Shown: positions 42,723-51,217, counted from the stretch's first letter. The stretch: 64,000 nt of DNA from an uncultured Lachnospiraceae bacterium (GCA_903789615.1 CAIFEV010000001.1:434001-498000), one strand, 5' to 3'. Program-made: numbers and translations. The notes: generated from the letters alone by a model not told the origin.

Positions 42723-43124
42723 TCAGCGAGCTGCTGAGTCCGCATCCGCCCAGTAATAGATCACCAGACGGCTTCCGGTTTTGATCGTGCTGTCTGTCAG
42801 GCCGTTTATTTTCTTTACGGTTCTGATGTAATCCCTGCGGTTCTCGCTGGACGAATTATAATACCGGCCTGCTATATCCCAGAGTGTATCGTGATTCTCA
42901 ATTGTTATACTTGTATAGTATCTGGTCTTTGGTTCACTAGCTGAGGGTTTTGCTGAAACACTGGAGGTCCGGATCATAACAAAGATCATAACCGTAGCGG
43001 CAGCTGCAAGAATCAGGAGCCGTTCTCTCCTCTTCTGCCTGTGCTGCCGGCTTCTTTTGCGGGCAGCTGTGCGGGTAACGCAGTGAGCGGCATGACGTTC
43101 ATTTCTGCTGGCTGTATATTCCAT
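42723..43124 (-). CDS. yneA: YneA-like LysM protein, probable SOS-induced division inhibitor
   Basis: 133 residues from ATG 43124 (GGGGGAT upstream). A basic cytoplasmic N-terminus (1-34) is followed by one membrane segment (about 35-55, LLILAAAATVMIFVMI). Next comes a linker and a LysM domain (about 70-125) with YYTSITIENHDTLWDIAGRY and the closing GSRLVIYYW. B. subtilis YneA has the same layout, delays division during DNA damage and is repressed by LexA. Here three LexA-type boxes lie upstream, one across the predicted -35, which supports the assignment. In B. subtilis yneA is next to lexA; here they are 4 kb apart. Confidence 0.82.
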   Translation of the reverse strand: MEYTASRNERHAAHCVTRTAARKRSRQHRQKRRERLLILAAAATVMIFVMIRTSSVSAKPSASEPKTRYYTSITIENHDTLWDIAGRYYNSSSENRRDYIRTVKKINGLTDSTIKTGSRLVIYYWADADSAAR

Positions 43125-43148
43125 GGCGATCCCCCTGATTCCAATAAT

Positions 43149-43162
43149 CGAACAGATGTTCT
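43149..43162. promoter_or_regulatory. LexA box 1 upstream of the YneA-like gene
   Basis: CGAACAGATGTTCT fits the Firmicutes LexA (DinR) consensus CGAACnnnnGTTCG apart from the last base. It lies downstream of the predicted -10, in the leader. Confidence 0.7.
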
Positions 43163-43171
43163 TATGCTGCT

Positions 43172-43199
43172 ATTATAGCATGCGAACATTTGTTTGCAA
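43172..43199 (-). promoter_or_regulatory. Promoter of the YneA-like gene
   Basis: On the - strand, TTGCAA (43199-43194), a 16-base spacer and TATAAT (43177-43172). The middle LexA box covers part of the -35 and the spacer. Confidence 0.65.
43183..43196. promoter_or_regulatory. LexA box 2, overlapping the promoter
   Basis: CGAACATTTGTTTG, a near match to the dyad CGAACnnnnGTTCG (one change). It overlaps the -35 and spacer of the YneA-like gene promoter, the best position for repression. Confidence 0.65.
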
Positions 43200-43206
43200 G
43201 AACAAT

Positions 43207-43220
43207 CGAAAATATGTTCG
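43207..43220. promoter_or_regulatory. LexA box 3, upstream of the promoter
   Basis: CGAAAATATGTTCG, again one change from the dyad. It lies just upstream of the -35. Confidence 0.6.
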
Positions 43221-43275
43221 ATTCATTGCATTCATTTCATGTGAATATGAAATCAGGGCTGTTTTGGAATGATAT

Positions 43276-43305
43276 AAAAAGAACCGGGAGATCATCTCCC
43301 GGTTC
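43276..43305 (-). terminator. Terminator of the TRAP transporter operon
   Basis: On the - strand, GAACCGGGAGA and TCTCCCGGTTC form an 11-bp perfect stem with a 3-base loop (43305-43281), followed by TTTTT (43280-43276). It isolates the TRAP genes from the YneA-like gene. Confidence 0.9.
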
Positions 43306-43337
43306 CGCCGGCATTGGTCACAGTATATGCGGAGAAT

Positions 43338-45329
43338 TCAGGCCGCCGCCTCTTTCGGCGCTTTTCTTCTCCGATACTGGATGTAAACGGAGCCGAACAC
43401 GAGGGCAAGGCCGATGACATCGGTCACAGGCTCGGGGGCGATGAGCAGAAGACCTCCGGCGGCAAAGACGAAACGAAGGATTACGGGTACTTTTGTATAG
43501 AGGTATCCTTCAAATGCAGCGCCGAGGGCGAAGAGACCGATGAGAGTCGTACAGGTCACGACAATCACATCCAGAGGCGTTGAATTGACCAGAATCAGCG
43601 CCGGATTGTAACAGATTACATAGGGGACCATAAAGGCCGCAATGGCGAGCTGAGAGGCTCTGAAAGCCGTCTTCATCGGGTTGGCCTTTGCGATGGCTGC
43701 CCCCGCATATGCCGCCAGGGCGACGGGCGGCGTAATATCCGCCACAATTCCGAAGTAGAAAACAAAATAATGCGCGGCGATGGCAGGAACGCCCATGCGG
43801 ATCAGGATCGGTGCGCAGGTTGCGGCCATTATGCAGTATGTTGCAGTGGTCGGAACGCCCATGCCGAGTACGATACAGCAGAGCATCGTGAGGAGCAGTG
43901 CAATGATGAGATGTGTGCCCGCTACCTTGATGATGCCGTTGATGAGTTCATTGGCTAGACCTGTCATCGTGATTGAACCGGAAATGATGCCGGCAACTCC
44001 GCAGGCTGCTGCGACGGTGATAGTCCCCTTTCCGCCGGCTTCCAGCGCGTCAAAGAATTTCTTCGGCGTGATCCGGTTTTCTTTGTTGAACAGGCTCACG
44101 ATGATAGAAAGCAGAATGGAATATGCCGCTGCCCGCTGCATCGTCATATAGTTTCCGGAGACCCAGACGACAAGCATGACGAGCGGCAGAAGCAGGTAGA
44201 GCTTGCGGACAAGTTCTCCGATGTGCGGAAGCTGATCCTTCGGAAGACCGGCCAGTCCCTCTTTCTTTGCTTCCATGTGAACCGAAATGAAAATCCCGCT
44301 GAAATACAGAAGGGCCGGAATAATCGCGGCGATAAGAATCTGCGAGTACGGAACACCAAGAAAATCCGCCATGAGGAATGCCGCGGCCCCCATGATCGGA
44401 GGCATGATCTGCCCTCCGGTAGAGGCGGCTGCCTCAACAGCTCCGGCAAATTCCGGCTTGAACCCCGTTTTCTTCATCATCGGGATCGTCACGGACCCTG
44501 TTGTCACGGTGTTGCCCACTGACGAACCGGAAACCATTCCGCAGAGAGCGGAGGAAATGACCGAAACTTTCGCCGGTCCGCCGGAATATCTGCCTGCCGC
44601 ACAGTTGGCCAGGGATATGAAGAACTGCGAGATCCCGGTCCGCTCCAGAAAAGCGCCGAACAGAATGAAAATCACGATGTATCGTGAGCAGACATTGACC
44701 GGTGTGGAGAAAATGCCTTCTTTCGTGTAGAAAATATTGCGGACAAAATAGCGGACGCGCCCGTAGAAGGACGGATTGGTCAAACCGAAGGACAGCGCAT
44801 ACAATACAAAGAAAAGCGTAACGATAAGAATCGGCAGACCTACGCACCGCCTCGTCACTTCCAGCAGAATGATGATGCCTATGATTCCGATCGCGATCTG
44901 ATACGGCTCAAATCTTGTGCCCTGCTGAATGATGGACTGTGCGTTAAACGTGAAGTAAAAGTACGAAAACATGCCGGCAGCCATCATCAGAATATCATAC
45001 CAGGGCATATGGTTTTCGCGCGTCTCACCCTTTTTGGCAGGATATACAAGAAATCCCATCAGAATGATAAGTCCCAGGAACGATGTCAGACGGATTTCCT
45101 CCAGAAACGTTGCGAACAGAGTCACCCAGATACACCAGATGGAAAATGCGATAATTATGCAACGCACAATTTTTCCCGGAACGCCGGTCCATATGCGGGT
45201 GTTTGATTCCCGGTCATATTTTTTCATTACGGCATCTACGGAAGCGGCTGCATCCGCCGCAGATGTCTTGCTGCCCGCTGCGTTTCCGTCGAGGGGTCTT
45301 TCTGTTTTGCGCATGTCTTTATCTTTCAT
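43338..45329 (-). CDS. TRAP transporter, fused small and large permease subunits (TAXI type)
   Basis: 663 residues with some 15 or more membrane segments. The N-terminal third (about 50-190) corresponds to the small DctQ-like subunit. The rest is the large DctM-like subunit with SALCGMVSGSSVGNTVTTGSVTIPMMKKTGF, AAASTGGQIMPPIMGAAAFLMADFLGVPY and LGMGVPTTATYCI, signature loops of TRAP permeases. It imports a solute driven by a sodium gradient together with the binding protein encoded 15 bases upstream. The charged N-terminal 40 residues are cytoplasmic. The substrate is unknown; TAXI systems often carry glutamate or other dicarboxylate-like solutes. Confidence 0.93.
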   Translation of the reverse strand: MKDKDMRKTERPLDGNAAGSKTSAADAAASVDAVMKKYDRESNTRIWTGVPGKIVRCIIIAFSIWCIWVTLFATFLEEIRLTSFLGLIILMGFLVYPAKKGETRENHMPWYDILMMAAGMFSYFYFTFNAQSIIQQGTRFEPYQIAIGIIGIIILLEVTRRCVGLPILIVTLFFVLYALSFGLTNPSFYGRVRYFVRNIFYTKEGIFSTPVNVCSRYIVIFILFGAFLERTGISQFFISLANCAAGRYSGGPAKVSVISSALCGMVSGSSVGNTVTTGSVTIPMMKKTGFKPEFAGAVEAAASTGGQIMPPIMGAAAFLMADFLGVPYSQILIAAIIPALLYFSGIFISVHMEAKKEGLAGLPKDQLPHIGELVRKLYLLLPLVMLVVWVSGNYMTMQRAAAYSILLSIIVSLFNKENRITPKKFFDALEAGGKGTITVAAACGVAGIISGSITMTGLANELINGIIKVAGTHLIIALLLTMLCCIVLGMGVPTTATYCIMAATCAPILIRMGVPAIAAHYFVFYFGIVADITPPVALAAYAGAAIAKANPMKTAFRASQLAIAAFMVPYVICYNPALILVNSTPLDVIVVTCTTLIGLFALGAAFEGYLYTKVPVILRFVFAAGGLLLIAPEPVTDVIGLALVFGSVYIQYRRRKAPKEAAA

Positions 45330-45344
45330 TCCTCTTCTGCCCCC

Positions 45345-46328
45345 TTACAGTGTATCGTCTGACGCATCAAGTGTCTCAACATCTATGCCATGTTCTTTAT
45401 AATACTTTGCCGCCCCCGCATGGAACGGAGCAGCTTTGACGCTGGCTGCATTTTCCACAGAGAGATCCGAGCCTTTCGCGTTTTCGGCGCTGATCGCTTC
45501 GATATGATCAAAGATGGCAGCGGTCATCTGATAGACCAGATCGTCCGGCAGGCTGGCCGATACGATAATGGTGGCTTCAACGGAAATTGTCTGTATATCC
45601 TCCGTCTGCCCCGGATATGTCCCGGCCGCTATCGTCTGGGCACTGTAATACGGATGCTCTGTAAGCATTGTACTCTGGAGCGTTCCGTCGATCGGAATGA
45701 AGGAAACGCCGTTGGTCGTCGCAAGTTCCGTGATGGCCGGCGTCGGCGTACCTGCGACGATAAAAGCGGCGTCGATCATTCCGTCTTTCAGAGCTTCCTT
45801 GCTGGCGTCAAAAGACTGGTACTGCGGTTTGATGTCGTCTACACTCAGGCCTGCGGCTTCCAGAACATCCAGTGCGTTGAAATATACGCCGGAACCGGCT
45901 TCACCGATGGAAACCCGCCTGCCGCGCAGATCTTCGACAGTTTTTATATCCGGGTTCATGGAGAAAAGCTGAACCGTTTCGTTGTACAGGGCTCCGAGGA
46001 CACGGAAATCATGAGTGGGTCCGTCATCCGCAAAGGATTTGGTGCCGTTCCATGCATATGCGCATACGTCCGACTGGGTGAAGCCAAGCTGAAAATCCCC
46101 GTCCTGTATGGACTGAATATTCACCTTGGAGCCGCCGGAGCTGACAGCTGTCACACGGGCATTCGAATTATTAGTGATATACTGCGCGAGGACACCGCCA
46201 TAAGCGTAGTATGTACCGGCGGTTCCGCCGGTTCCGAACATCATCCGCGTCTGTCCGCATCCGGACAAAACCGCGGATGCGGCGATAATCAGTGCGGCGA
46301 GTATGGATTTCCATTTCCCTTTTTTCAC
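45345..46328 (-). CDS. TAXI-family TRAP solute-binding lipoprotein
   Basis: 327 residues from GTG 46328 (AAAGGGGGA upstream). A lipoprotein signal peptide ends in the lipobox VLSGCGQ (Cys24). The mature protein begins with the TAXI signature FGTGGTAGTYYAYGGVLA, then SSGGSKVNIQSIQDGDFQLGFTQSD and the central RGRRVSIGEAGSGVYFNALDVL. Such proteins capture substrate outside the membrane and deliver it to the fused permease encoded next. No clear promoter is seen in the 220 bases upstream, which also serve the divergent gene at 46550. Confidence 0.93.
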   Translation of the reverse strand: MKKGKWKSILAALIIAASAVLSGCGQTRMMFGTGGTAGTYYAYGGVLAQYITNNSNARVTAVSSGGSKVNIQSIQDGDFQLGFTQSDVCAYAWNGTKSFADDGPTHDFRVLGALYNETVQLFSMNPDIKTVEDLRGRRVSIGEAGSGVYFNALDVLEAAGLSVDDIKPQYQSFDASKEALKDGMIDAAFIVAGTPTPAITELATTNGVSFIPIDGTLQSTMLTEHPYYSAQTIAAGTYPGQTEDIQTISVEATIIVSASLPDDLVYQMTAAIFDHIEAISAENAKGSDLSVENAASVKAAPFHAGAAKYYKEHGIDVETLDASDDTL

Positions 46329-46549
46329 GGCAGAGGTCCCCCTTTCGCAGAGGCAAAGAACGGTGTAATAAAAATCTTCGAAAAATTTTACAGGTCTTTA
46401 ATACTTACATGCTTTTGCATTTTACCACGAAGTGTACCGATAAATACAGTCTCGTATTCCGCCTGACTTCCTGATAAAGTAGAATTGTAAAAAGAGTTTT
46501 GTTCTGAATCTTTCTGAAGCATCGGAAAGTCAGACAGAGAGGGAGAAAT

Positions 46550-47161
46550 ATGAGCAGTCAGTCAGGGCTTCCGGTCATTACAATCAGCAGGCAGTACGGA
46601 GCCGGCGGGCGTACAATCGCCAGAGGTCTTTCCGCGCGGTTTGACATACCGTGGTATGACAAGGACTTTGTTGCGGAAACAGCCGCGAAATCCGGATATT
46701 CGGAGGAGGATATCCGCCAGGAGGGAGAACAGCTCTCTGCCGGCGGACGTTTTCTGAATTCCGTATTGAATACGTCTGCCGCCTATTCCAGTTCGCATGA
46801 CGGGATCTTTCTTGCGCAGAAGCAGGTCATCATGGAACTGTCTGCCTCACCGTGCATCATCGTGGGGAGATGCGCCGATTACATTTTAAAAGAAGCTGGC
46901 ATCTTCCGCTTTTCGCTGTTTCTGTACGCCGATCTGCCATTCCGGCTTGCGCGTGCCAGGCAGCTGCATGAAAACGGCGGCATGGACCTGAGGAAATATG
47001 TAGAAAAGGTGGACAGTCAGCGCGATACGTATTACCGGAATTACACGCACCACTCTCTCGGTGACTTTTCGCTGTATGATCTCTGCCTGAATTCCGGAAG
47101 AATGTCGATGTACGACAATATAGAATTCATCGCGCAAATGATTGAAACCGTTTCAAGATGA
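46550..47161 (+). CDS. Cytidylate kinase-like family protein (second copy)
   Basis: 203 residues. N-terminus VITISRQYGAGGRTIARGLSARFDIPWYDKDFV, then PCIIVGRCADYIL and DSQRDTYYRNYTHHSLGD, the same blocks as the paralogue at 36902, with the usual Arg of GAGGR at the phosphate loop. The two proteins share motifs but differ widely elsewhere, so they are old paralogues and not a recent duplication. ATG 46550 follows GAGAGGGAG. It is divergent from the TAXI binding protein and lies 89 bases before lexA; whether it is co-transcribed with lexA is unclear because lexA has its own control region. Confidence 0.83.
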   Translation: MSSQSGLPVITISRQYGAGGRTIARGLSARFDIPWYDKDFVAETAAKSGYSEEDIRQEGEQLSAGGRFLNSVLNTSAAYSSSHDGIFLAQKQVIMELSASPCIIVGRCADYILKEAGIFRFSLFLYADLPFRLARARQLHENGGMDLRKYVEKVDSQRDTYYRNYTHHSLGDFSLYDLCLNSGRMSMYDNIEFIAQMIETVSR

Positions 47162-47167
47162 TGCACC

Positions 47168-47181
47168 CGAATGTTTGTTCG
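47168..47181. promoter_or_regulatory. LexA box upstream of lexA
   Basis: CGAATGTTTGTTCG, one base from the Firmicutes LexA dyad, 7 bases before the predicted lexA -35. Self-repression of lexA is standard. Confidence 0.65.
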
Positions 47182-47188
47182 GTTTTTG

Positions 47189-47217
47189 TTGCTTTCCGGC
47201 AGTGAAGATGGTATGCT
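47189..47217 (+). promoter_or_regulatory. Predicted lexA promoter
   Basis: TTGCTT (47189-47194), a 17-base spacer and TATGCT (47212-47217). It is only a moderate match, chosen because of the adjacent LexA box and distance to ATG 47251. TATAAA at 47222 is an alternative -10. Confidence 0.4.
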
Positions 47218-47250
47218 GACACTATAAAGCAATCCCGATCGGAGTGTCAT

Positions 47251-47868
47251 ATGCCGGAAAAACTGAGTGCGAAGCAAGAGGAAATTCTCGAATTTATCAA
47301 ACAGGAGATCCTGGGGAAGGGATACCCGCCGTCTGTGCGCGATATCTGTCAGGCAGTGGGACTGAAGTCCACTTCTTCCGTACATGCGCATCTGGAGAAG
47401 CTCGAAGAATACGGGTATATCCGGCGCGACCCGGCGAAGTCCCGGACGATTGAGATCCTGGATGATACGTTCGGAGCGCAGCGCAGGGAACTGGTCAATG
47501 TTCCGGAAGTCGGAACGGTGGCAGCCGGCATGCCGCTTCTTGCCGATCAGAATATCACGGACTACATTCCGATTCCGACTGAAATGCTTCCCAATGCCGA
47601 GACTTTTATTCTGAAGGTCCGCGGAGAAAGCATGATCAATGCCGGCATCTTTAACGGCGACAGGCTGATTGTTGAGCGCCAGAACACAGCCCGCAACGGG
47701 GAGATTGTCGTGGCGCTGATTGATGATTCCGCAACGGTCAAGCGTTTTTACAAGGAGAAAGGACACGTCCGCCTTCAGCCGGAAAACGATGCGTTGGAAC
47801 CGATTATTGTTCCGGACTGCCGGATCCTCGGAAAGGTTGTCGGCCTCTTCCGAACCGATATCCGCTGA
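47251..47868 (+). CDS. lexA: SOS response repressor LexA
   Basis: 205 residues, normal length. The N-terminal winged helix-turn-helix has PSVRDICQAVGLKSTSSVHAHLEKLEEYGYI. The C-terminal peptidase has the self-cleavage site Ala92-Gly93 (GTVAAGMP), nucleophile Ser127 (VRGESMINAGI) and Lys164 (DSATVKRFY). It represses DNA damage genes until RecA filaments trigger self-cleavage. ATG 47251 follows CGGAGTG. A LexA box lies upstream, and the YneA-like gene 4 kb away carries three. A very stable bidirectional terminator follows. Confidence 0.97.
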   Translation: MPEKLSAKQEEILEFIKQEILGKGYPPSVRDICQAVGLKSTSSVHAHLEKLEEYGYIRRDPAKSRTIEILDDTFGAQRRELVNVPEVGTVAAGMPLLADQNITDYIPIPTEMLPNAETFILKVRGESMINAGIFNGDRLIVERQNTARNGEIVVALIDDSATVKRFYKEKGHVRLQPENDALEPIIVPDCRILGKVVGLFRTDIR

Positions 47869-47887
47869 CCGATAGCAAAACATTGTG

Positions 47888-47938
47888 AATAAAAAAGAAG
47901 GCTCTGAGCCTGATGGGGCCCTGGCCTTCTTTTTTATT
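47888..47938. terminator. Bidirectional terminator between lexA and rsfS
   Basis: AATAAAAAAGAAGGC (47888-47902) is the exact inverse of GCCTTCTTTTTTATT (47924-47938). The A and T runs serve as U tracts on either strand, so it can end both lexA (+) and the converging rplU-rsfS operon (-). Confidence 0.9.
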
Positions 47939-48001
47939 CCCGGATACAGCACGGTTACAGATGCACCCTGTGCGCTGCACCGAAGCTGTCTTCAGACCGC
48001 T

Positions 48002-48349
48002 TTAAAGTTCCTTCGGATCAATGACTTTTCCGTCTTCCCATATCCGCTCAAGATCGTAGAATAATCTGTCCTGCTTGTCGAAAATATGGATGATCACATC
48101 CCGGTAGTCAAGCAGAATCCATTTTCCGGCGGCATATCCTTCCACCCTCGGCTCTGCCGCTTTCGCGCGCCCCAGCACTTCTTCCACATTGTCGGCCAGA
48201 GCGTGCACCTGATTGATATTGCTTCCGTCTGCGATAATGAAATAATCCGCAATCGTCGAGATTCTTCGGATATCAAGTACTTTAATGTCTTCTGCCTTCT
48301 TGTCTTCCAGTGCGCCAACGGCAAGCCTGGCCAGTTCGCTTGATGTCAT
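48002..48349 (-). CDS. rsfS: Ribosome silencing factor RsfS
   Basis: 115 residues. It binds L14 on the large subunit and blocks subunit joining in slow growth. Signatures are DIKVLDIRRISTIADYFIIADGSN, RVEGYAAGKWILLDYRDVIIHIF and the tail FYDLERIWEDG. It is the last gene of the - strand run and overlaps yqeK by 4 bases. The order nadD-yqeK-rsfS is standard for Firmicutes. Confidence 0.95.
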   Translation of the reverse strand: MTSSELARLAVGALEDKKAEDIKVLDIRRISTIADYFIIADGSNINQVHALADNVEEVLGRAKAAEPRVEGYAAGKWILLDYRDVIIHIFDKQDRLFYDLERIWEDGKVIDPKEL

Positions 48350-48954
48350 ACTGTCTGATCCTTTCCGTCCTTTTCAAAAATTGCCGCATAGTAACGGTAT
48401 GTCTGCTCCGTCATGGGGTCAATCGTCTGCTCCCTGCTCTTCAGGTAGCTGAGAGTGTCTGCCGTGACCGTATAAATTGCCCGCCGGATGTCGACAAATG
48501 CCTGCTTCCGCACTTCCGCGAGATCCGAAGCCTGATTCCTTCTGGGTTCAATGTAATCGGCCAGGAAGATGATCTCTTCCAGCCTTGTCATCGCCGGTTT
48601 TCCGGTCGTGTGAGATGCGATTGCACTGCAGATTTCCGGGTCGTCGATCGCATACAGCCGCTTTGCGTACTCGGCGCCAAGTTTAGCGTGAAGAAGGTAC
48701 GGACTCTTGCGCTCATACGGGCTGATATCAAGTCCCCAGGCCTCACACTCTTGTATCTTCTGGGTGTCCGGAACACATTTTGCACAGTCGTGAAGAAGAC
48801 CGGCGACGTACGCTCTCTGAACGTCAACGCCATAGCGCATTGCAAGACATGCGGCGGTGTCGGCGACACCGAGTGTGTGGCGGTAACGGTTCTTGTCGGC
48901 AGCCAGTGCTTTTTTTACTTTTTTCCTCAGACTTTCAATGTAGACGTTATCCAA
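48346..48954 (-). CDS. yqeK: YqeK, HD-domain Ap4A hydrolase (symmetrical)
   Basis: 202 residues from TTG 48954, which follows GAAGGGA and overlaps the nadD stop; the frame stays open upstream but only inside nadD. HD-domain metal ligands are His in NRYRHTLGVADTAACLA, His-Asp in AGLLHDCAKC, then LLHAKLGAEYA and SAIASHTTG. Characterised YqeK proteins split diadenosine tetraphosphate into two ADP. It lies between nadD and rsfS with overlaps at both ends. Confidence 0.93.
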   Translation of the reverse strand: MDNVYIESLRKKVKKALAADKNRYRHTLGVADTAACLAMRYGVDVQRAYVAGLLHDCAKCVPDTQKIQECEAWGLDISPYERKSPYLLHAKLGAEYAKRLYAIDDPEICSAIASHTTGKPAMTRLEEIIFLADYIEPRRNQASDLAEVRKQAFVDIRRAIYTVTADTLSYLKSREQTIDPMTEQTYRYYAAIFEKDGKDQTV

Positions 48955-49573
48955 GATAAAATCCCTTCTCTCTGATATATGAAAGCGCTTCCGGCGGGAC
49001 CAGGTCCGAGACATCGCTGCCCTCCCGGATTCTCTGCCGGATCTCCGTTGAACTGTGGGCAAAGGAGCGGATAGCAAGAGGACGGATGTCTGCGCCGTAA
49101 AGCGTCATCAGCAGCTGCCGGTGCCGCGCGGCTTCCCTTCGCAGGGTGCTTTCCCGGTCAGCCGCCAGAATGATACAGTGCCTTAGAAACCAGCCGCAGT
49201 CTTTCCAGGTTTCCATGTAGGCAAGTGAATCCGCTCCCACGATGAAATACAGTTCGTCGGCAAGCGGGAGCAGATCGCGGATCGTGTCACAGGTATAGGT
49301 ATATCCGCCGCGGTCGACATCGATCGTACTCAGCTTCATATACGGATACGGCCTGATGGCTTCCCGGACCATCTGGCAGCGCTCCCGGGCCGGCAGGAGT
49401 TCGGAGGCGTTTTTGTAATACGTGTCCGACGTCGGGCACAGGAGAATCTCCGGAATGCCATACTGCTCATGTGCGGCCCGTGCCATCTCCAGATGTCCGA
49501 AATGGATCGGGTTGAAAGAGCCGCCGAGTATCCCAAGTCTTTTTAATTTTGCGTCTGGTACGGTATTGTTCAT
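48947..49573 (-). CDS. nadD: Nicotinate-nucleotide adenylyltransferase
   Basis: 208 residues. It makes deamido-NAD from nicotinate mononucleotide and ATP. Signatures are the nucleotidyltransferase loop LGILGGSFNPIHFGHLEMA with the HxGH motif (HFGH), LLCPTSDTYYKN and the C-terminal SFAHSSTEIRQRIREG (the SSTxIR motif). It overlaps yhbY upstream and yqeK downstream. Confidence 0.95.
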   Translation of the reverse strand: MNNTVPDAKLKRLGILGGSFNPIHFGHLEMARAAHEQYGIPEILLCPTSDTYYKNASELLPARERCQMVREAIRPYPYMKLSTIDVDRGGYTYTCDTIRDLLPLADELYFIVGADSLAYMETWKDCGWFLRHCIILAADRESTLRREAARHRQLLMTLYGADIRPLAIRSFAHSSTEIRQRIREGSDVSDLVPPEALSYIREKGFYLG

Positions 49574-49863
49574 GGAAGCTGGATCCTGCGCCGGGTCGGA
49601 TCCGGATTTTCCTTGTAGAGAACAATTTTCTTGCCGATGATCTGCACAACCTGTGAATGGGTACGTTTTGAAATTGTGTCCGCGAGTTCCTTCGGATCGT
49701 CAGCGCAGTTCTGGAGCACAGAGATCTTGATGAGTTCTCTGGCTTTTAAAGCGTCGGCGATCGCCTGTGTAAATTCCGGAGTGATACTGGCTTTGCCGAT
49801 CTGATAGATAGGGTCCATCGTCATGGCCAGACTTTTCAGGTACGCTCTCTGTCTGCTGTTCAT
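49570..49863 (-). CDS. yhbY: YhbY-family RNA-binding protein (CRM domain)
   Basis: 97 residues, a single CRM domain: MNSRQRAYLKSLAMTMDPIY at the N-terminus with the GKASITPEF loop (a variant of the GxxG RNA-binding loop), then HSQVVQIIGKKIVLYK. It associates with pre-50S ribosomal particles, in keeping with obgE next to it. ATG 49863 follows GAGGAG. It overlaps nadD by 4 bases. Confidence 0.93.
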   Translation of the reverse strand: MNSRQRAYLKSLAMTMDPIYQIGKASITPEFTQAIADALKARELIKISVLQNCADDPKELADTISKRTHSQVVQIIGKKIVLYKENPDPTRRRIQLP

Positions 49864-49879
49864 CTGCTTAACTCCTCAA

Positions 49880-51199
49880 TCATTCATAGTAGTCGAAGGC
49901 GAGGGCATTTTCGTCGCCGTCAGATCCCACTCTCACCGTGTCGCCGTCCTGAATCCCGAGTGCTCTGAGCTCATCCAGGATGCCGGTCTCTTTCAGATAT
50001 TTCTGGAAGAACTGGAATCCCTTTTCCGCCTCGAGATTTGTGTATCCCAGCATGCGGTCGATGCGCGGGCCGTACACAAAGAACACGTGCGGATCTTCTT
50101 TTGAAGCCTCTACCGTGTAGCTTTCTTTCGGATCATCAAACAGCATATCCGGGTCGATCTGACTCTCAAACCGTACAGGTCTGGGGGCAGCTGTGTCAAG
50201 AAGATGCTTCACATAGAAAAGCAGATCCCGTACCCCTTTTCCGGTAACCGCAGAAATCGCGAAAACCCTGACTGTGTCGGACTCAAACTCCCGGCGGATT
50301 CTTTCAACCGGGTCCTCTTCTCCTTCCTGAAGCGTAATGGCATCGACTTTATTGCAGGCGATGACCTGCGGCTTATCAAGGAGCCTGGTGTCATATCTGG
50401 CAAGTTCCGAGTTTATCGTCCGGATATCTTCTGCCGGGTCGCGGCCGTCAGAACCGGCGGCATCTACCATGTGAATCAGGACACGGCAGCGTTCGATATG
50501 ACGAAGGAACTCGTGACCGAGGCCGACTCCTTCTGATGCGCCCTCGATGAGTCCCGGAATATCCGCAATGACAAATCCGCCTGCTCCGTCCGGAAGATCT
50601 ACGACCCCCAGGTTGGGCTGAAGAGTTGTGAAAGGATAACTGGCAATTTTCGGATCGGCGTTGGTCACACGGGAAAGAAGCGTTGACTTTCCGGCGTTCG
50701 GATAGCCGACGAGTCCCACGTCCGCAATGCATTTCAGCTCGAGCCGGACCCAGAGGCCTCTTGCATCCTGTCCCGGCTGGGCATACTGAGGCGCCTGCAT
50801 GGTGGGAGTCGCATAGTTCATGTTTCCCTTGCCGCCTTTTCCGCCGTGAAGGAGCACAAGCCGGTCCTGCCCGGCAGACATATCCGCTATGACATGCTCT
50901 CCGGAGTCATCATAGATGACGGTTCCCTCCGGCACTCTTATGATCAGGTCTTTTCCGGACTTTCCGGTACAGCGCTTCGCACCGCCCTCCTGGCCGGACT
51001 CTGCAACATATTTGGAATTATAGCGGAAGTCACTCAGAGTATTCATCCCCTTATCGACGACAAATATCACGTCGCCGCCTTTTCCGCCGTTTCCGCCGTC
51101 CGGACCACCGGCCGGAACAAACTTTTCCCGGCGGAAACTGATATGCCCGTTGCCGCCTCTTCCGGACTTTATATAAATTCTTGCTCTGTCGGCGAACAC
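49880..51199 (-). CDS. obgE: GTPase ObgE/CgtA
   Basis: 439 residues. This GTPase acts in late 50S assembly and stress control. A glycine-rich Obg domain (about 1-158) precedes the G domain with GYPNAGKSTLL (G1), the TTLQPNLGVV segment (G2), ADIPGLIEGA (G3) and CNKVD (G4). A C-terminal OCT domain (about 365-435) is present, as in most Firmicutes. It starts with GTG at 51199 after GGGAGGAG. A terminator lies between rpmA and this gene, so obgE level may be set partly by read-through. Confidence 0.96.
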   Translation of the reverse strand: MFADRARIYIKSGRGGNGHISFRREKFVPAGGPDGGNGGKGGDVIFVVDKGMNTLSDFRYNSKYVAESGQEGGAKRCTGKSGKDLIIRVPEGTVIYDDSGEHVIADMSAGQDRLVLLHGGKGGKGNMNYATPTMQAPQYAQPGQDARGLWVRLELKCIADVGLVGYPNAGKSTLLSRVTNADPKIASYPFTTLQPNLGVVDLPDGAGGFVIADIPGLIEGASEGVGLGHEFLRHIERCRVLIHMVDAAGSDGRDPAEDIRTINSELARYDTRLLDKPQVIACNKVDAITLQEGEEDPVERIRREFESDTVRVFAISAVTGKGVRDLLFYVKHLLDTAAPRPVRFESQIDPDMLFDDPKESYTVEASKEDPHVFFVYGPRIDRMLGYTNLEAEKGFQFFQKYLKETGILDELRALGIQDGDTVRVGSDGDENALAFDYYE

Positions 51200-51217
51200 G
51201 ATTTCTCCTCCCTGAAT

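Noticed and set aside
46329-46549. Promoters for the divergent TAXI and kinase-like genes
   Set aside because: Several A/T-rich -10-like hexamers (such as TAAAAT on the - strand) are present but none has a fitting -35 at 16-18 bases, so I did not call one.
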